64,000 bases of DNA from Aeromonas rivuli (GCF_000820045.1 NZ_CDBJ01000007.1:19476-83475); one strand, 5' to 3'; positions 17,169-27,400 are shown, numbered from the stretch's first letter. Made by a program: numbers and translations. Notes: generated from the sequence alone by a model not told the origin.

Positions 17169-18176
17169 TCATGCCATCTCGGTGACGGACTCCCGTGCGA
17201 CCAGTTCAGCCTCGAACTTGAGGGTCAGCCCCTCCGCCGGTTTATGATCCAGCAGACGCAGCGCCAACTCGGCGGCCCGCCCACCCATGGCTTCGATGGG
17301 GTAGCGCACCGTGGTGAGCTTGGGATAGATGTAACGGGCGTAGGGAATATCGTCGAACCCCACCACTGAGACCTGTTGCGGGATCTTGTAACCCCGCTCC
17401 AGCAGGCAGGAGATGGCACCCGCCACCATGGCATCATTGAAGCCCAGCACGGCGCTGAACGGCACGCCGCGCGCCAGCAGTGCCGTCATGGCAACATAAC
17501 CGCCGTTCTCGTCGGCAAAGGCGCGGCCTATCAGAGCGGGATTGACGGCTATTCCGGCCCGTTGCAGGGCGTGGGTATAACCGGCCATACGCTGCTGACC
17601 GTCGACGAACTCCTCGTCATCCGAGGTGACAAAGGCTATCTGGCGATGCCCCGCATCGAGCAGATGCTGACAAGCCGTGGTGATACCCGCCTGATTATCC
17701 AGCCAGACACAGCGATCCTCCGCCCCCGGCACCTGACGGTTGATGAAGACCACAGGGGTAGAGCCTGCCGCCAGCTCGCTCAACTCGTCGTCCGGCAGCG
17801 CCTTGCTGTGCAGGATCAGGGCATCACACTGGCGTTGCAGCAGGGCCTGTATGGCATGGCGCTCACGCACCTCATCATGGTTGCCTGACATCACAATGGT
17901 GAACTTGTCGGCGCGATCGACCACGGTTTCGATGCCGCGCATCATCTGGGCAAAGAAGGGGCCACCACACAGATCCCCCACCAGCACGCCGACGCAGTTG
18001 GAACGTTTACTGACCAGCGCCTGGGCAAAGCTGTTGGGACGAAAATTCAGCTCCTTCATGGCCGCCAGCACCGCCACCTTCTTCTCCGGGGCGACCTGGG
18101 CCGTGCTGTTGATGACACGGGACACCGTCGAGATGGAGACATTGGCCATGCGGGAAACGTCTTTAATCGTTGCCAC
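17169..18176 (-). CDS. LacI/GalR-family transcriptional regulator
   Basis: DNA-binding repressor or activator responding to a sugar or related ligand. GTG 18176 is chosen as start: AAGGA lies seven bases upstream and the product then begins MATIKDVSRMANVSISTVSR, the standard LacI-family helix-turn-helix, with the hinge helix around 45-58. The rest is a periplasmic-binding-protein-like effector domain (VGVLVGDLCGGPFFAQMMRG, VVGFDDIPYARYIYP). It has 335 residues and resembles GalR/AscG types, but the ligand cannot be read from sequence. No transporter or catabolic gene is adjacent, which is unusual; the nearest likely target is the putative small RNA downstream, which has a LacI-type operator. 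Confidence 0.88.
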   Translation of the reverse strand: MATIKDVSRMANVSISTVSRVINSTAQVAPEKKVAVLAAMKELNFRPNSFAQALVSKRSNCVGVLVGDLCGGPFFAQMMRGIETVVDRADKFTIVMSGNHDEVRERHAIQALLQRQCDALILHSKALPDDELSELAAGSTPVVFINRQVPGAEDRCVWLDNQAGITTACQHLLDAGHRQIAFVTSDDEEFVDGQQRMAGYTHALQRAGIAVNPALIGRAFADENGGYVAMTALLARGVPFSAVLGFNDAMVAGAISCLLERGYKIPQQVSVVGFDDIPYARYIYPKLTTVRYPIEAMGGRAAELALRLLDHKPAEGLTLKFEAELVARESVTEMA

Positions 18177-18230
18177 TCTCAATTCCTTTCATTAGGGGTT
18201 CGCCGCGCTTGGCTCGCCATTATAGCGACT

Positions 18231-18246
18231 CGTTCAATCCTGAACG
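18231..18246. promoter_or_regulatory. Inverted repeat upstream of the LacI-family gene
   Basis: CGTTCA-ATCC-TGAACG is a perfect 6-bp inverted repeat 55 bp upstream of the regulator start. It does not resemble the LacI-type palindrome at 17117, so which protein binds it, if any, is unknown. Confidence 0.3.
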
Positions 18247-18345
18247 CGGCGCCCGATCACCTGACAGGTTTCTTTTTGTAACAAAACCTTGCCCCATGAT
18301 ACCCCATCCACCCTGGAGAGGGAGCCGGGGCCACGCTGCACCGCC

Positions 18346-20241
18346 TCAGTATTGGTGGCGTAGTTCTCGTTCGGACATGAAACGCAGGGGTTGCTTGAGC
18401 CTGTGCCGATAGATGAGGTCGAACGACAGCACATTCTGCACATAGTTGCGGGTCTCCTGATAGGGGATGCTCTCGACCCAGACATCCATCGGCTTGTCGG
18501 TGTGGGCATCACGCCAGCGTTTCACCCGGCCCGGCCCCGCGTTGTAAGCGGCGGCAGCCAGAATACGATTGCCGTCATACACATCCAGCAGTCGCTTGAG
18601 GTAGGCACTGCCGAGGCGAATGTTCATCATGGGATCAAACAGCTGTTGAGGATCCCGGTAAGGGACTCCCAGCTTGCCGGCGGTCTCCTTGGCGGTGGCC
18701 GGCATCAGCTGCATCAGCCCCCGCGCGCCCACCGGTGACTGCGCCAGCGGATAGAGGGCACTCTCCTGACGGGAGATGGCATAGAGCAGGCTGGTATCCA
18801 TGACCCGCTCACGGGCCATCTGGGAGAAGGTGCGTTGCAGCGGCAGCGGGAAGCGCAAGTCCAGGGCATCCCAGGCCTCGGCGCGAATGCTGGCGAGGAT
18901 TGCCAGCTCATGCCAACCCTGATTGAGGGCGACATGGCCAAATTCGATGCGCTGGGCCACCGAGTTGCGATCCATGTTGTGGATCCACTCCGAGCGAGCC
19001 GCGGCGATTTCGTTCATGGCGAGCAGCTCCTTGACCCGGGCCAGGAAGGGCCAGCGTCCGGCGGCACTGCGCCAGTCCGGGGCCCTGACCTGCGGCTCAT
19101 TCTTGAGGCGATAAGGCACGCCGCTGCGCTGAGCGGCCATAAAGCCATAGAAGCCGCGCAGGCCGGCGGTCTCAATATAGAGCGCCTTGGCTGGCTTCTG
19201 CTGACCCTGCACTTCCAGGGCGCGAGCCTGCCAATAGCGCCAACGATCCTCTTTCTGCCGCGCCTGTGGCAGCTGTTTTATCCAGCCTTCGAGCCCGCGC
19301 CAATCCTCCTCCCAAATCGCAAGCCGTGCCCGCAGCTCCACCAACTCGGGTTGCGCCCGCACCTGGCTATCGACCCAGGCTCGCTGAGCCGGGGATCTAT
19401 CCAACAGGTAACGCCGGGCAATGGCGTATTCAACCGGTTTGAGCTCCTGGGCGCTGAACGCGAAACGACTGCGATAGCTGGCCAATGCCCCCAGCACCCG
19501 ATCCGGCTCGCTGTTGGCATAACGCACCAACCCCTGCAGCAGCAGCTGGCGCGAGTGCCGCTCCTGACTGAAATAGACGGGATTCATCACCTTGGCCGGC
19601 TGACTCAGCAAGCTGGCCATCAGGGTGCCACTGCCCTTGAGCCCGGCGCCAAGCTGATTGGTCAAATGATTCACCAGGTTGCTGTTGCCCCCTTCGAAGG
19701 CGAGCATCATCCGCGACCAGACAGCCTCCTGGGTACGTAACCCGGCACCTTGCCAGAGGCTAAACAGAGAGTCGCACGCATCCGGGCGCGACTCGCCGCT
19801 CAGCCAGAGCTTGCCCGCCTCGCGCAGCCCCTCCTCGCGATGGCCGGTATGGTAGCGCGCCTCATAGTGCATGCAGCGCAGCTCGGTGGAGTTGGGGACG
19901 TCGGGATAGAGCCGCAGGAACTGGGACCACTGGTTGCTTTGAGCCAGATGAATGAGATAGCTGCGTTCCAGACGATTGGACTGAGGGGTATCGGCATGCT
20001 CCTTGATGAAGCGGGTGACCTCGCCATATTCGGCGCCGCCCGGACGAAACGCGAGCCGGTAATAGTCCAGATAAGGCAGCAGCGGGTAATGGTTGAGCTG
20101 GCTTCTGAGCGTCTGGAAGCGAGCCATGTCGTTGGCGCGCACCGCATCATAGGCCTGGCGATAGCGCAACTGATCCATGGTCTGCGCCATGGCCCCCGGC
20201 ACCAGGAGGGCGGATAAGATGATTCCCCAGACGGCTTTCAC
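18346..20241 (-). CDS. slt: Soluble lytic murein transglycosylase (Slt70)
   Basis: Periplasmic exolytic enzyme that degrades peptidoglycan with formation of 1,6-anhydro ends. It has 631 residues (E. coli precursor 645). The signal peptide is MKAVWGIILSALLVPGAMAQ. A long alpha-helical superhelix (U and L domains, about 20-465) is rich in Trp/Arg and precedes the catalytic domain, where SRQESALYPLAQSPVGARG contains the catalytic Glu493; LMQLMPATAKETA and AAAYNAGPGRVKRW complete the SLT signature. The C-terminus ends soon after the fold, as usual. In E. coli slt is followed by trpR; that is not so here. Confidence 0.95.
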   Translation of the reverse strand: MKAVWGIILSALLVPGAMAQTMDQLRYRQAYDAVRANDMARFQTLRSQLNHYPLLPYLDYYRLAFRPGGAEYGEVTRFIKEHADTPQSNRLERSYLIHLAQSNQWSQFLRLYPDVPNSTELRCMHYEARYHTGHREEGLREAGKLWLSGESRPDACDSLFSLWQGAGLRTQEAVWSRMMLAFEGGNSNLVNHLTNQLGAGLKGSGTLMASLLSQPAKVMNPVYFSQERHSRQLLLQGLVRYANSEPDRVLGALASYRSRFAFSAQELKPVEYAIARRYLLDRSPAQRAWVDSQVRAQPELVELRARLAIWEEDWRGLEGWIKQLPQARQKEDRWRYWQARALEVQGQQKPAKALYIETAGLRGFYGFMAAQRSGVPYRLKNEPQVRAPDWRSAAGRWPFLARVKELLAMNEIAAARSEWIHNMDRNSVAQRIEFGHVALNQGWHELAILASIRAEAWDALDLRFPLPLQRTFSQMARERVMDTSLLYAISRQESALYPLAQSPVGARGLMQLMPATAKETAGKLGVPYRDPQQLFDPMMNIRLGSAYLKRLLDVYDGNRILAAAAYNAGPGRVKRWRDAHTDKPMDVWVESIPYQETRNYVQNVLSFDLIYRHRLKQPLRFMSERELRHQY

Positions 20242-20253
20242 TCGACTTCTCCC

Positions 20254-20279
20254 TAAAATCGGGCGCCCAATGGCGCCCT
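20254..20279 (-). terminator. Terminator of the GGDEF-EAL gene
   Basis: On the minus strand GGGCGCC-ATTG-GGCGCCC is followed by GATTTT. It lies between the stop of the GGDEF-EAL gene (20316) and the slt start. Confidence 0.6.
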
Positions 20280-20315
20280 GTTCTGTCTCCCCATTCTACC
20301 CGTAAACGGCCCGGG

Positions 20316-22826
20316 CTACAGCTTTGCTGCGACGGAATTTCTCGCCTCCAACTTGCCCCCCATCCGTTTGACGTAGCGTTCCAGATAAGGCACGGGCAGC
20401 GGCTTGGAAGCCAGGTATCCCTGATAGAAATGGCAGCCCTGGGCCCGCAGAAATTCCAGCTGCTGGCGCGACTCCACCCCTTCTGCCGTCACGTTGAACC
20501 CCATGTGACGCGCCATGGCGATCACCGCCTCGACGATGGCCATGTTGTCGCCATCCCGGGGAATATCCTGGATAAAGGATCTGTCTATCTTCAGCTCGTC
20601 GGCAGGCAAGCGCTTGAGGTAGCTCAGGGAGGAGTAACCGGCGCCAAAGTCATCGATGGCAAAGCTGATACCGAGCTGCTTGAGCTCGGTCATCTTGCTG
20701 ATGGTGTCCTCCGCATGGCCCAGGACCACAGACTCGGTGATCTCCAGGTTCAGGCAGGCCGGATCCATGCCGGTCTGCGCCAGTACGTCATAGATACATT
20801 CGACAAAATCCTGGGCATGAAACTGCTTGGCGCTGACATTGACCGACAACTGGGGAATATGGATCCCGTTCTCCTCCCAGCTCACATACTGGCTGCACGC
20901 CTCATGCAGCACCCAGTTGCCAATGTCGACGATAAGATCCGTCTCCTCGGCGATGGGAATAAATTCGGCGGGGGAGACCAGCGCGCGCCCCGGCGGCTGC
21001 CAGCGGATCAGTGCCTCGACCCCGATAAGATCACCGCCTTCCACCAGGTGCTGGGGCTGATAATGCAACATCAGCTCGCCCCCGCTCAGGGCACTGCGCA
21101 ATTCGTTGTGAATGAGCAGCCGCCTGTCCGCTTGATGCTGCATGGCGGCATCGAAGAAGCGACGGGTCTTGCGGCCCGCGGATTTGGCCTGATACATGGC
21201 GGTGTCCGCCTGCTTGAGCAGATCGTCCACCCCCTGCTCACGTCCCGGAAACAGGGTGATCCCCACGCTGGCACCAATGTGCAGCACCTGTGCCCCCTGA
21301 CGATAGGGCGCCGCTATCTCGCCAATCAATCGCTCGGCAATGAGATCGGCCTGCATCTCCGCCTGGGGCGGGCTGCTGGAGAGAGAGGGCAACAGCAGCA
21401 CGAACTCGTCGCCGCCCAGACGAGCCAGACAATCCCCCTGGCGCACCAAGCGCTTGAGGCGAGTGGCCACCTCCTTGAGCAGCCAGTCACCTGTGGCATG
21501 GCCGAGGGAGTCATTGATGGTCTTGAAGTGATCGAGATCGATAAACAGCAGGGCACCGACCAGATGATCCCGGCTCGCCGCCACGAAAGTCTGTTCCAGG
21601 GTTTCATGGAGCTGGCGCCGGTTTGGCAGACCGGTCAGCTCGTCGTAATAGGCGAGATCCTGAATGCGGCGTTCGGCAGCCTTGCGCTCCGAAATATCCT
21701 CGAAGCAGATGACAAAGTGACTGATCCGCCCCTTGTCATCCTGCACCGGGGTCACGATTTCCCACTGGGGGTAACCATAACCACGGGCGTGGCGGCGCAT
21801 CGTCTCCCCCTGCCAGCGGCTCAGATGGTCGAGCTCATACCCCAGGCCCCCTTCACTGGGCCAGAGATCGCAGCTCAGCCGCTTGCCAAGCACCGCCTGG
21901 CTGTCAAAGCCGGTGATCTGGCTGAAGGCATGGTTCACCCGCAGCACCTTGTAATCGGGATCCGTGATGATGATGCCTTCATGGGTCTCGAATGCCACGG
22001 CAGAGAGCCGTAACTGAGCCTCACTCTGCAACCGTTCCAGCTCGGCCACCATGCGCACCGAGAAGATGGTGAGTGCACTGGCCAAGTCAGGCAGCGCCAC
22101 CGAGCCGGAAAAAAGCAGTGCCAGGTGGCCAAGCACCTGACCATGGCGATCGCGCAGGGGATGCCCATGATAGGTCTGGCCCGGGGCAAGCCAGGTTTGA
22201 TCCTGTACTGGGGCCTCCAGCATCAGAGTCCGGGCCTGGCCTCCTTCATACAGGGTCTGACAGGGCATGCCCTCCAGCCGGTAGTGATCCGGTTCCACGC
22301 CATGGCTGGCCAGGACCCGCAGCGACGCCGCATCCCCTCGCTCGGCCAACCAGACAGCATCGGCATTGAGGATAAGCGCCAGTTCATCGACCAGGGTGCT
22401 GAAGAACTCCAGCCCCGTCTTGGCGGAAAGCGCCTGAGCCAATTGGGCCAGCAAGGGATCTTGCACCCGCAGCACAGCACGCTCGTGGCTGGCCTGGGCT
22501 GACAGCAAGGAGCGATCGTTGACCTCTATCGGACTGATCCAGCCACAACAGAGCGCCTGATCGGGGAGATACTGGCCGCACCAGAGGTAATGATGGGCCT
22601 GGCCATCCTCCCCCTGCAGGTGGCCAATAAACTGGCCAGGCTTGTCCCCTTGCTGCAGGCGGGAAAGGAATTGGGCAAAGCCGACCTCGTCGGCAGGATC
22701 CAGGTCATCGCTCCAGGGGTGAGACCCCTCCCCTTGCCAAAGCTGGTTAGAGGCATGATCCGAGACTCGCCATTGGCTCTGGGCCGGATCATAAAACCAC
22801 ATCATCTGAGTGGCCTGCTGCTTCAT
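20316..22826 (-). CDS. GAF/PAS-GGDEF-EAL protein (c-di-GMP synthesis and/or hydrolysis)
   Basis: Bifunctional-type cyclic di-GMP enzyme, apparently cytoplasmic since no membrane segments are seen. ATG 22826, seven bases after GGAG, gives 836 residues; a TTG four codons upstream is possible. Order of domains: an N-terminal region (1-115), a GAF-like segment (about 130-250), a PAS domain (about 275-385), GGDEF (about 390-560) with intact GGDEF at 471-475, and EAL (about 570-825) with EAL at 604-606, NLEITES, DDFGAGYSS and AEGVES. Both catalytic signatures are intact, so either activity is possible. No sensor partner is adjacent. It is one of two c-di-GMP proteins in the window. Confidence 0.92.
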   Translation of the reverse strand: MKQQATQMMWFYDPAQSQWRVSDHASNQLWQGEGSHPWSDDLDPADEVGFAQFLSRLQQGDKPGQFIGHLQGEDGQAHHYLWCGQYLPDQALCCGWISPIEVNDRSLLSAQASHERAVLRVQDPLLAQLAQALSAKTGLEFFSTLVDELALILNADAVWLAERGDAASLRVLASHGVEPDHYRLEGMPCQTLYEGGQARTLMLEAPVQDQTWLAPGQTYHGHPLRDRHGQVLGHLALLFSGSVALPDLASALTIFSVRMVAELERLQSEAQLRLSAVAFETHEGIIITDPDYKVLRVNHAFSQITGFDSQAVLGKRLSCDLWPSEGGLGYELDHLSRWQGETMRRHARGYGYPQWEIVTPVQDDKGRISHFVICFEDISERKAAERRIQDLAYYDELTGLPNRRQLHETLEQTFVAASRDHLVGALLFIDLDHFKTINDSLGHATGDWLLKEVATRLKRLVRQGDCLARLGGDEFVLLLPSLSSSPPQAEMQADLIAERLIGEIAAPYRQGAQVLHIGASVGITLFPGREQGVDDLLKQADTAMYQAKSAGRKTRRFFDAAMQHQADRRLLIHNELRSALSGGELMLHYQPQHLVEGGDLIGVEALIRWQPPGRALVSPAEFIPIAEETDLIVDIGNWVLHEACSQYVSWEENGIHIPQLSVNVSAKQFHAQDFVECIYDVLAQTGMDPACLNLEITESVVLGHAEDTISKMTELKQLGISFAIDDFGAGYSSLSYLKRLPADELKIDRSFIQDIPRDGDNMAIVEAVIAMARHMGFNVTAEGVESRQQLEFLRAQGCHFYQGYLASKPLPVPYLERYVKRMGGKLEARNSVAAKL

Positions 22827-23089
22827 GTACGACTCCAACTATTGTCTCTGTCCCAGAATGCGCAGGATACCGAGATCGCCCTCGCCTTCCCGAATATAGT
22901 GGGGAAAGAAAAAATGGGTGGGGGCAGTGCGGGTGAAACCTGATTAAAAGTCGACAGACTGTGCTGCCGGGAAGGGACAGATAGGATCCAATTTCCCCAT
23001 ACTGCCTGCCCATTTCATGCAGCTCAAGTGCTTTTTGGTCCAGAAGCCGAAAAGATCACAATTTACAATTTGATGAATAACAAAGAACA

Positions 23090-23115
23090 GATAATGTGAT
23101 CTGGATCACATTATC
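23090..23115. promoter_or_regulatory. CRP site (26-bp palindrome) upstream of raiA
   Basis: Perfect 12-bp arms GATAATGTGATC / GATCACATTATC are separated by TG; the core TGTGA-N6-TCACA (23095-23110) is an exact CRP consensus. It is centred 75.5 bp upstream of the raiA start codon. Confidence 0.85.
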
Positions 23116-23130
23116 TCCCTCCTCCATGGG

Positions 23131-23136
23131 TATTCT
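23131..23136 (+). promoter_or_regulatory. Candidate -10 box of raiA
   Basis: TATTCT would give transcription from about 23143, placing the CRP site centre at about -41, the class II activation position. Confidence 0.45.
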
Positions 23137-23177
23137 GAAGGTGAAGACACAAGCAAGACGACCCGAAGGGGGCCAAT

Positions 23178-23528
23178 ATGAAAATTGAAATCACCAGTAA
23201 AATCATCGAGATCACCCCGGCAATTCGCGAGCGTATTGAATCTCGCTTCAACAAGCTCGAGCGTCTTCAGGTGCCGCTTATCACACCCCATGTGATCGTC
23301 TCCAAGGAACGACTGATGTTCAACATTGAAGCCACCGCCGGTATTCCCAACGGCAAACTCTTTGCCCAGGCAGAACACGAGGATCTCTACGCTGCCATCA
23401 ACGACCTGGGACAGAAGCTGGAGCGTCAGCTCAACCGTTATACCGAGAAACCCCTGGCGCGCCGTGGCCAGTCTCCTCTCAAGGAGCAAGCCCAGCCGGA
23501 AGAAGCCGACGCGGAAGTCGATGCTTAA
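23178..23528 (+). CDS. raiA: Ribosome-associated inhibitor A (HPF/RaiA family)
   Basis: Stress or stationary-phase factor that binds the 30S subunit near the decoding site and blocks translation. The 116-residue product follows E. coli RaiA (113) closely: ITSKIIEITPAIRERIESRFNKLE, then the beta-strand segment VIVSKERLMFNIEAT, the basic helix with NDLGQKLERQLNRY, and an acidic C-terminal tail (EEADAEVDA) characteristic of RaiA rather than short HPF. It is a single gene with its own terminator and an exact CRP consensus site upstream, suggesting induction when cAMP is high. Confidence 0.92.
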   Translation: MKIEITSKIIEITPAIRERIESRFNKLERLQVPLITPHVIVSKERLMFNIEATAGIPNGKLFAQAEHEDLYAAINDLGQKLERQLNRYTEKPLARRGQSPLKEQAQPEEADAEVDA

Positions 23529-23553
23529 TGTGACAAAATCATCAGTTGGAGAG

Positions 23554-23578
23554 AAAAAGGCGGCCTAGCCGCCTTTTT
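23554..23578. terminator. raiA terminator
   Basis: AAAAAGGCGG-CCTAG-CCGCCTTTTT is a perfect symmetric stem with T-runs on both strands, between raiA and a convergent gene. Confidence 0.9.
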
Positions 23579-23650
23579 CTATGGTCATATCTGCCAAGGC
23601 TGCCTGCGGATCCGACGATGTTGCGTACCCTGCCAGCCACCCCCAATCCC

Positions 23651-24163
23651 TCAACTGCGCCAGTGCAGGCTCGCATCCACCCCTTGAGCCAAGCTGTCCA
23701 GCAGCGGCAACATAACCAGGGGAGCACTCTCGCGCCCCTTGTTGGCCAACTGCCAGCGAGCCTCTACCCGTGCCCGGCCCAGGGCGCTCAGGTTGTCAAA
23801 CACCCCTTCGTCCAGCACCGGCTGCCGCCCCACCAGAGGGGGAGGATTGAGCGCCAGCCAGAGCCTGGCATCCACCATGCTGCCCCCCTGCTGCAACCGC
23901 TCGGTCAGATGGGCACTGTCCGCTGTCTCATCGGCCTGCAAGGGGGTCGCAGGAGCCAGTCCAAACCGCTCGCGCCAGTCAATCTTCGCCTCAGGGGCGG
24001 ATATCGCCTCATCGAACCAGGGTTGCTCCTCCACCGCCTCGGTGAGCAGGGCCAGGTGCAGGCGAAAATCGGCGCGATCGCCGCGCAGCAGATCCTGATT
24101 GAGACGCTGGCCGAGCTGTCCTTCATCGACCAGCAGACGTTCGCGGAGGGTGTTGGGTAGCAT
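23651..24163 (-). CDS. Hypothetical protein (170 aa)
   Basis: Not recognised. The predicted cytoplasmic protein of 170 residues is rich in Leu, Glu, Asp and Ala, with likely alternating helices (RERLLVDEGQLGQRLNQDLL, DFRLHLALLTEAVEE). It has no signal peptide, membrane helix or known catalytic motif. Codon use matches the neighbours, with G/C at third positions, which supports a real gene. The ATG at 24163 lacks a strong ribosome site. It converges on raiA and stands 225 bp from the tamB terminator side. Confidence 0.6.
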   Translation of the reverse strand: MLPNTLRERLLVDEGQLGQRLNQDLLRGDRADFRLHLALLTEAVEEQPWFDEAISAPEAKIDWRERFGLAPATPLQADETADSAHLTERLQQGGSMVDARLWLALNPPPLVGRQPVLDEGVFDNLSALGRARVEARWQLANKGRESAPLVMLPLLDSLAQGVDASLHWRS

Positions 24164-24387
24164 GATGACTCTGCGATATGAAAGGTACCCTGTTATCGGC
24201 CGCGCCGGGTCAAGGTTTAGGGGTCGTGCTCATGTTCCGCGGCGGCGCTAGCACGCCAGGCCATCGGCGAGGATTCAGGGTGTCAATCGCAGCAAAACAC
24301 CCGGCTCTCGGCGATGTCGCCCCTGCTACACTCCCCCTCAACAGAGCCTGCCTGAAATCAATCGATGCCAGATGGGGCGCCCTGAAC

Positions 24388-24419
24388 AACAAGAGGGGAG
24401 TCTGAGCTCCCCTCTTGTT
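24388..24419 (-). terminator. tamB terminator
   Basis: A 13-bp perfect stem AACAAGAGGGGAG / CTCCCCTCTTGTT with a six-base loop lies 14 bp downstream of the tamB stop. The T-tract is short, so strength is uncertain. Confidence 0.65.
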
Positions 24420-24432
24420 CATTGCCACTGCG

Positions 24433-27400
24433 TCAGAGGGTAAAGCGGTAGAAGATATCCACCGCCTGGGCCACCCCGCTCATGGCCTGCAGATAGAGTC
24501 GCGGCAGCACTTCGTAGCGCAGCTTGAACTCGGCGATGGGGCTAAATACCCCTACCCCGTACTGGAACTGCAGACCGGGCAACAGATAGGCAGAGAGCGT
24601 GACCTGGGTATCATCCCCGCTACCCTCGGTATCCAGGGAGACATCGCTCATGCCAAGGGACTCGCCAATATCGGACACCACGCCGCCGACCTGGCCGACC
24701 GCCCCCGCCACCAAGAGGCCATTGAAGCCGCCATCCTCACCCCCTGTCTGCAGGCCCTTGCCGCGCAACAGGTAGGAGAGCTGTTCGGACTGCGCCATCT
24801 GCGGTTCCGAATAGACGGCTATCTTCGGCTTGGCCGCCGGCCCCGTCACCCTGACCCCGACCGTCACGTTGTCCTCTATGGTATCTGGATCCCGATAGGT
24901 CTCGATGTTGAGATAGGGTTTGTCCAGGGGACCGGAGAAGATGATGCGTCCCTCCTTGATGATCAGGTTCTGGCCATAGGCCTTGAAGCGACCATCTTTC
25001 AGCTCAAGCTGACCGGTGCCGGACAGGGGCTTCTCCGGCTCCTGATTGAGGTTGATCCCGCCGCTTACCTTGGTCTTGAGCCCCATGGCCTCGAGGCGAA
25101 TGTCATCCCCCAGTACCACGGCCACCTTCATCTCCAGGGGCAGTGCGGTCTGCTCCACCGGCGGTGCCAGCTCGTCATAGATAATGGTGACATCGTCGGA
25201 GCGCGCCACCGCACTCTCCGGCAAGTTCTTGACCAGGATCCGCGCCCAGGGGATCACTATCTTGCCGGTTATTTCGGTCTTGCCCCCAAGGGAAATAGCG
25301 AGATCCGGCGAGACCCGCACCCGGCCCATGCCCGGATATTGCGCCTCCAGATCCTTGCCCTGTATGGTCAGGCTGCCTTCGATGGGCGTCTTGGCCCAGC
25401 TCAGCCAGCCCCCCAGAGCGAGGGGGCCCTTGCCGACCAGCATGCTGCCATCAAGCTCGGCCCGGTTGCCCTCAATCTTGAGGCGGGTCTTGAGCTGCTT
25501 GAGGGTCACCATGTCGGTGTGGGTCTGCACCTCGCCCTCGACCAGATTGAGCTGGCCAAACAGCAGCGGTGCCTTCAGGGTGCCATCGAAGCGAGTGTCG
25601 GCACTGATCACCCCTTGCAGGGAGCGCACCTCTGGGAGCAGAGGGGCAAACGGACTGAGTTTCAGGCCGGTGAACTTGAGCTGACCGGACAGAAGACCAC
25701 GTCCGCTCGGATCCTTGATGATGAGGTCTGTGTCTATGCTGCCAATGTCACCCGAGACGAAATCGAGGCGCAAATTCGCCTGTTGAGGTTCGAGATCGAA
25801 ACCGATGGCGAGTTGCTGGTAGCTGGTCTTGAGCTCATCGGCGATGAAGGTGCCCGGGGTGGTGCGCAAGGTGGCATGCACCCTGGGCTGCCCCCCCTTC
25901 CAGCTGGCGCGACCATCGGCCGACAACACCGCCTGCCACTGGAAGTTATCCGGCAGCCAGGGGCGCAACCGTTTCAGGTCGAACTCGTTCAGGGCAAAGG
26001 CCAGCTCCCCCTGAGCCGCCGAGATCTGGCTTCCTTTGACACACAGGCTCGACTGCTGGGAGCCGAGGCAGAGATCGCTCATCGCCAACCGCTGCTTGTC
26101 GAGATCGACGTCCAGATTCCAGGGCGCCTTGAGTTTCCAGCGCTTCATCGGGGTCTTGATGCTGAGCTCCGTCAACGCCCCGCGCCAATGACTCTGCTGC
26201 ACGCCGCCATTGAGACGCAGATTGGCGGCCAGGGGATCTCCTTTCATGTCCAGAGACAACTGGTGACGGCCAAGATCGCCATCGGCATCCAACTTGATCT
26301 GTTTGAGGACTGTGCTGCCCTGGGTCAGATTGGCCACCGTCAAGGCCAGCTTGCCGGCGGGCACCTCCCCGATCACACCATTGCCCTTGAGCACTATGCC
26401 CTTGAGGTCAGTACCGGCGTAGAAGAGACGGGTCGAGCTCAGGGCCGCATTGACCCGCGGCGCCTGCTGATTACCGCCCAGCGCCAGGGTACCGCTCAAG
26501 TCGCCACGCAAACCGGGATAGAGCCCGGAGAGATCCGGGGCGGCCAACTGGGCATCGAGCTGCCACAGCTTTTCGGTGAGCTTGCCCTTGGCCTGCAGCT
26601 TGTTGGGGCCAGTTTGCAGCGCGAAGGCGGGGATCTGCCAATTCATGGCATCATCACCGCTGAGCTGGCCGGTGATGGCGAGGGGATATTTGTTGAGCTT
26701 GCCGTCGACCTTGAGGGCCGGCACCTTGAGCTGCCAATGACCGGCGTCGCTTAGCTGAAACTCACTCTCGACCCGGCCAGCCAGGGTGCCCTTGATCTCG
26801 GGCACCAGCTCGGCGGGATCTATCCCCTTGAAGCTGGTGACCCCCTGCCACTGCACGCCCTTTTGCCAGGCCAGCTTGCCATCGAGCTTCAGCTCTCCTT
26901 GCAGGGCATTGAGCAGCAGGTCGATGTTGCTGAGCTGACCCAGATCGCCCTTGCCCTTGAGGGCCAGCTTGAAGGGGGGCACATCCGTGCCCTGCCCCGA
27001 GGTATTCAAGGCGAACTGGTAGCCCGACAGTGCCCCCTTGGCGGTCAGGCTCCCTTTCTTCAACTGATAACTGGGCTCATCTTCTGCCGGCTTGTGCAGC
27101 GGCCAGTTGAGACCGGGCCAGCTCAGTTTCAGATCGAAGGGCAGATCGGGATCCAGGGCTGCCAGTGACCCCTTGAGGTTGGCCGCCACCGGTCCCTTGG
27201 CATCCAGGGCCAGGGCCAGCTTGCCGACCGAGCCCCCCAGGGTCAGGGTCGCCTGTTCGCCCTTGAGCTGATTATCGAGCAGGGCCTTGCGCGCCTTGGC
27301 GGTCAGGGTCAGGTCGAGGGGATAATCATCCAGCAGACTGATGTGACCCTTGAGATCCAGGTCGGCCATGGCGTGGCGCAGGAACAGCTGATCGATATCG

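Larger units (their letters stand above)
22827..23177. other. Intergenic region between the GGDEF-EAL gene and raiA
   Basis: 351 bp without a supported gene. The right end holds the CRP palindrome and promoter of raiA. The left part must hold the promoter of the GGDEF-EAL gene. I see no RNA gene or terminator in it. Confidence 0.6.

Noticed and set aside
24415..26754. A 779-codon open frame on the plus strand
   Set aside because: It lies entirely opposite tamB. GC-rich third positions suppress stops on the opposite strand; no ribosome site or recognisable domain.
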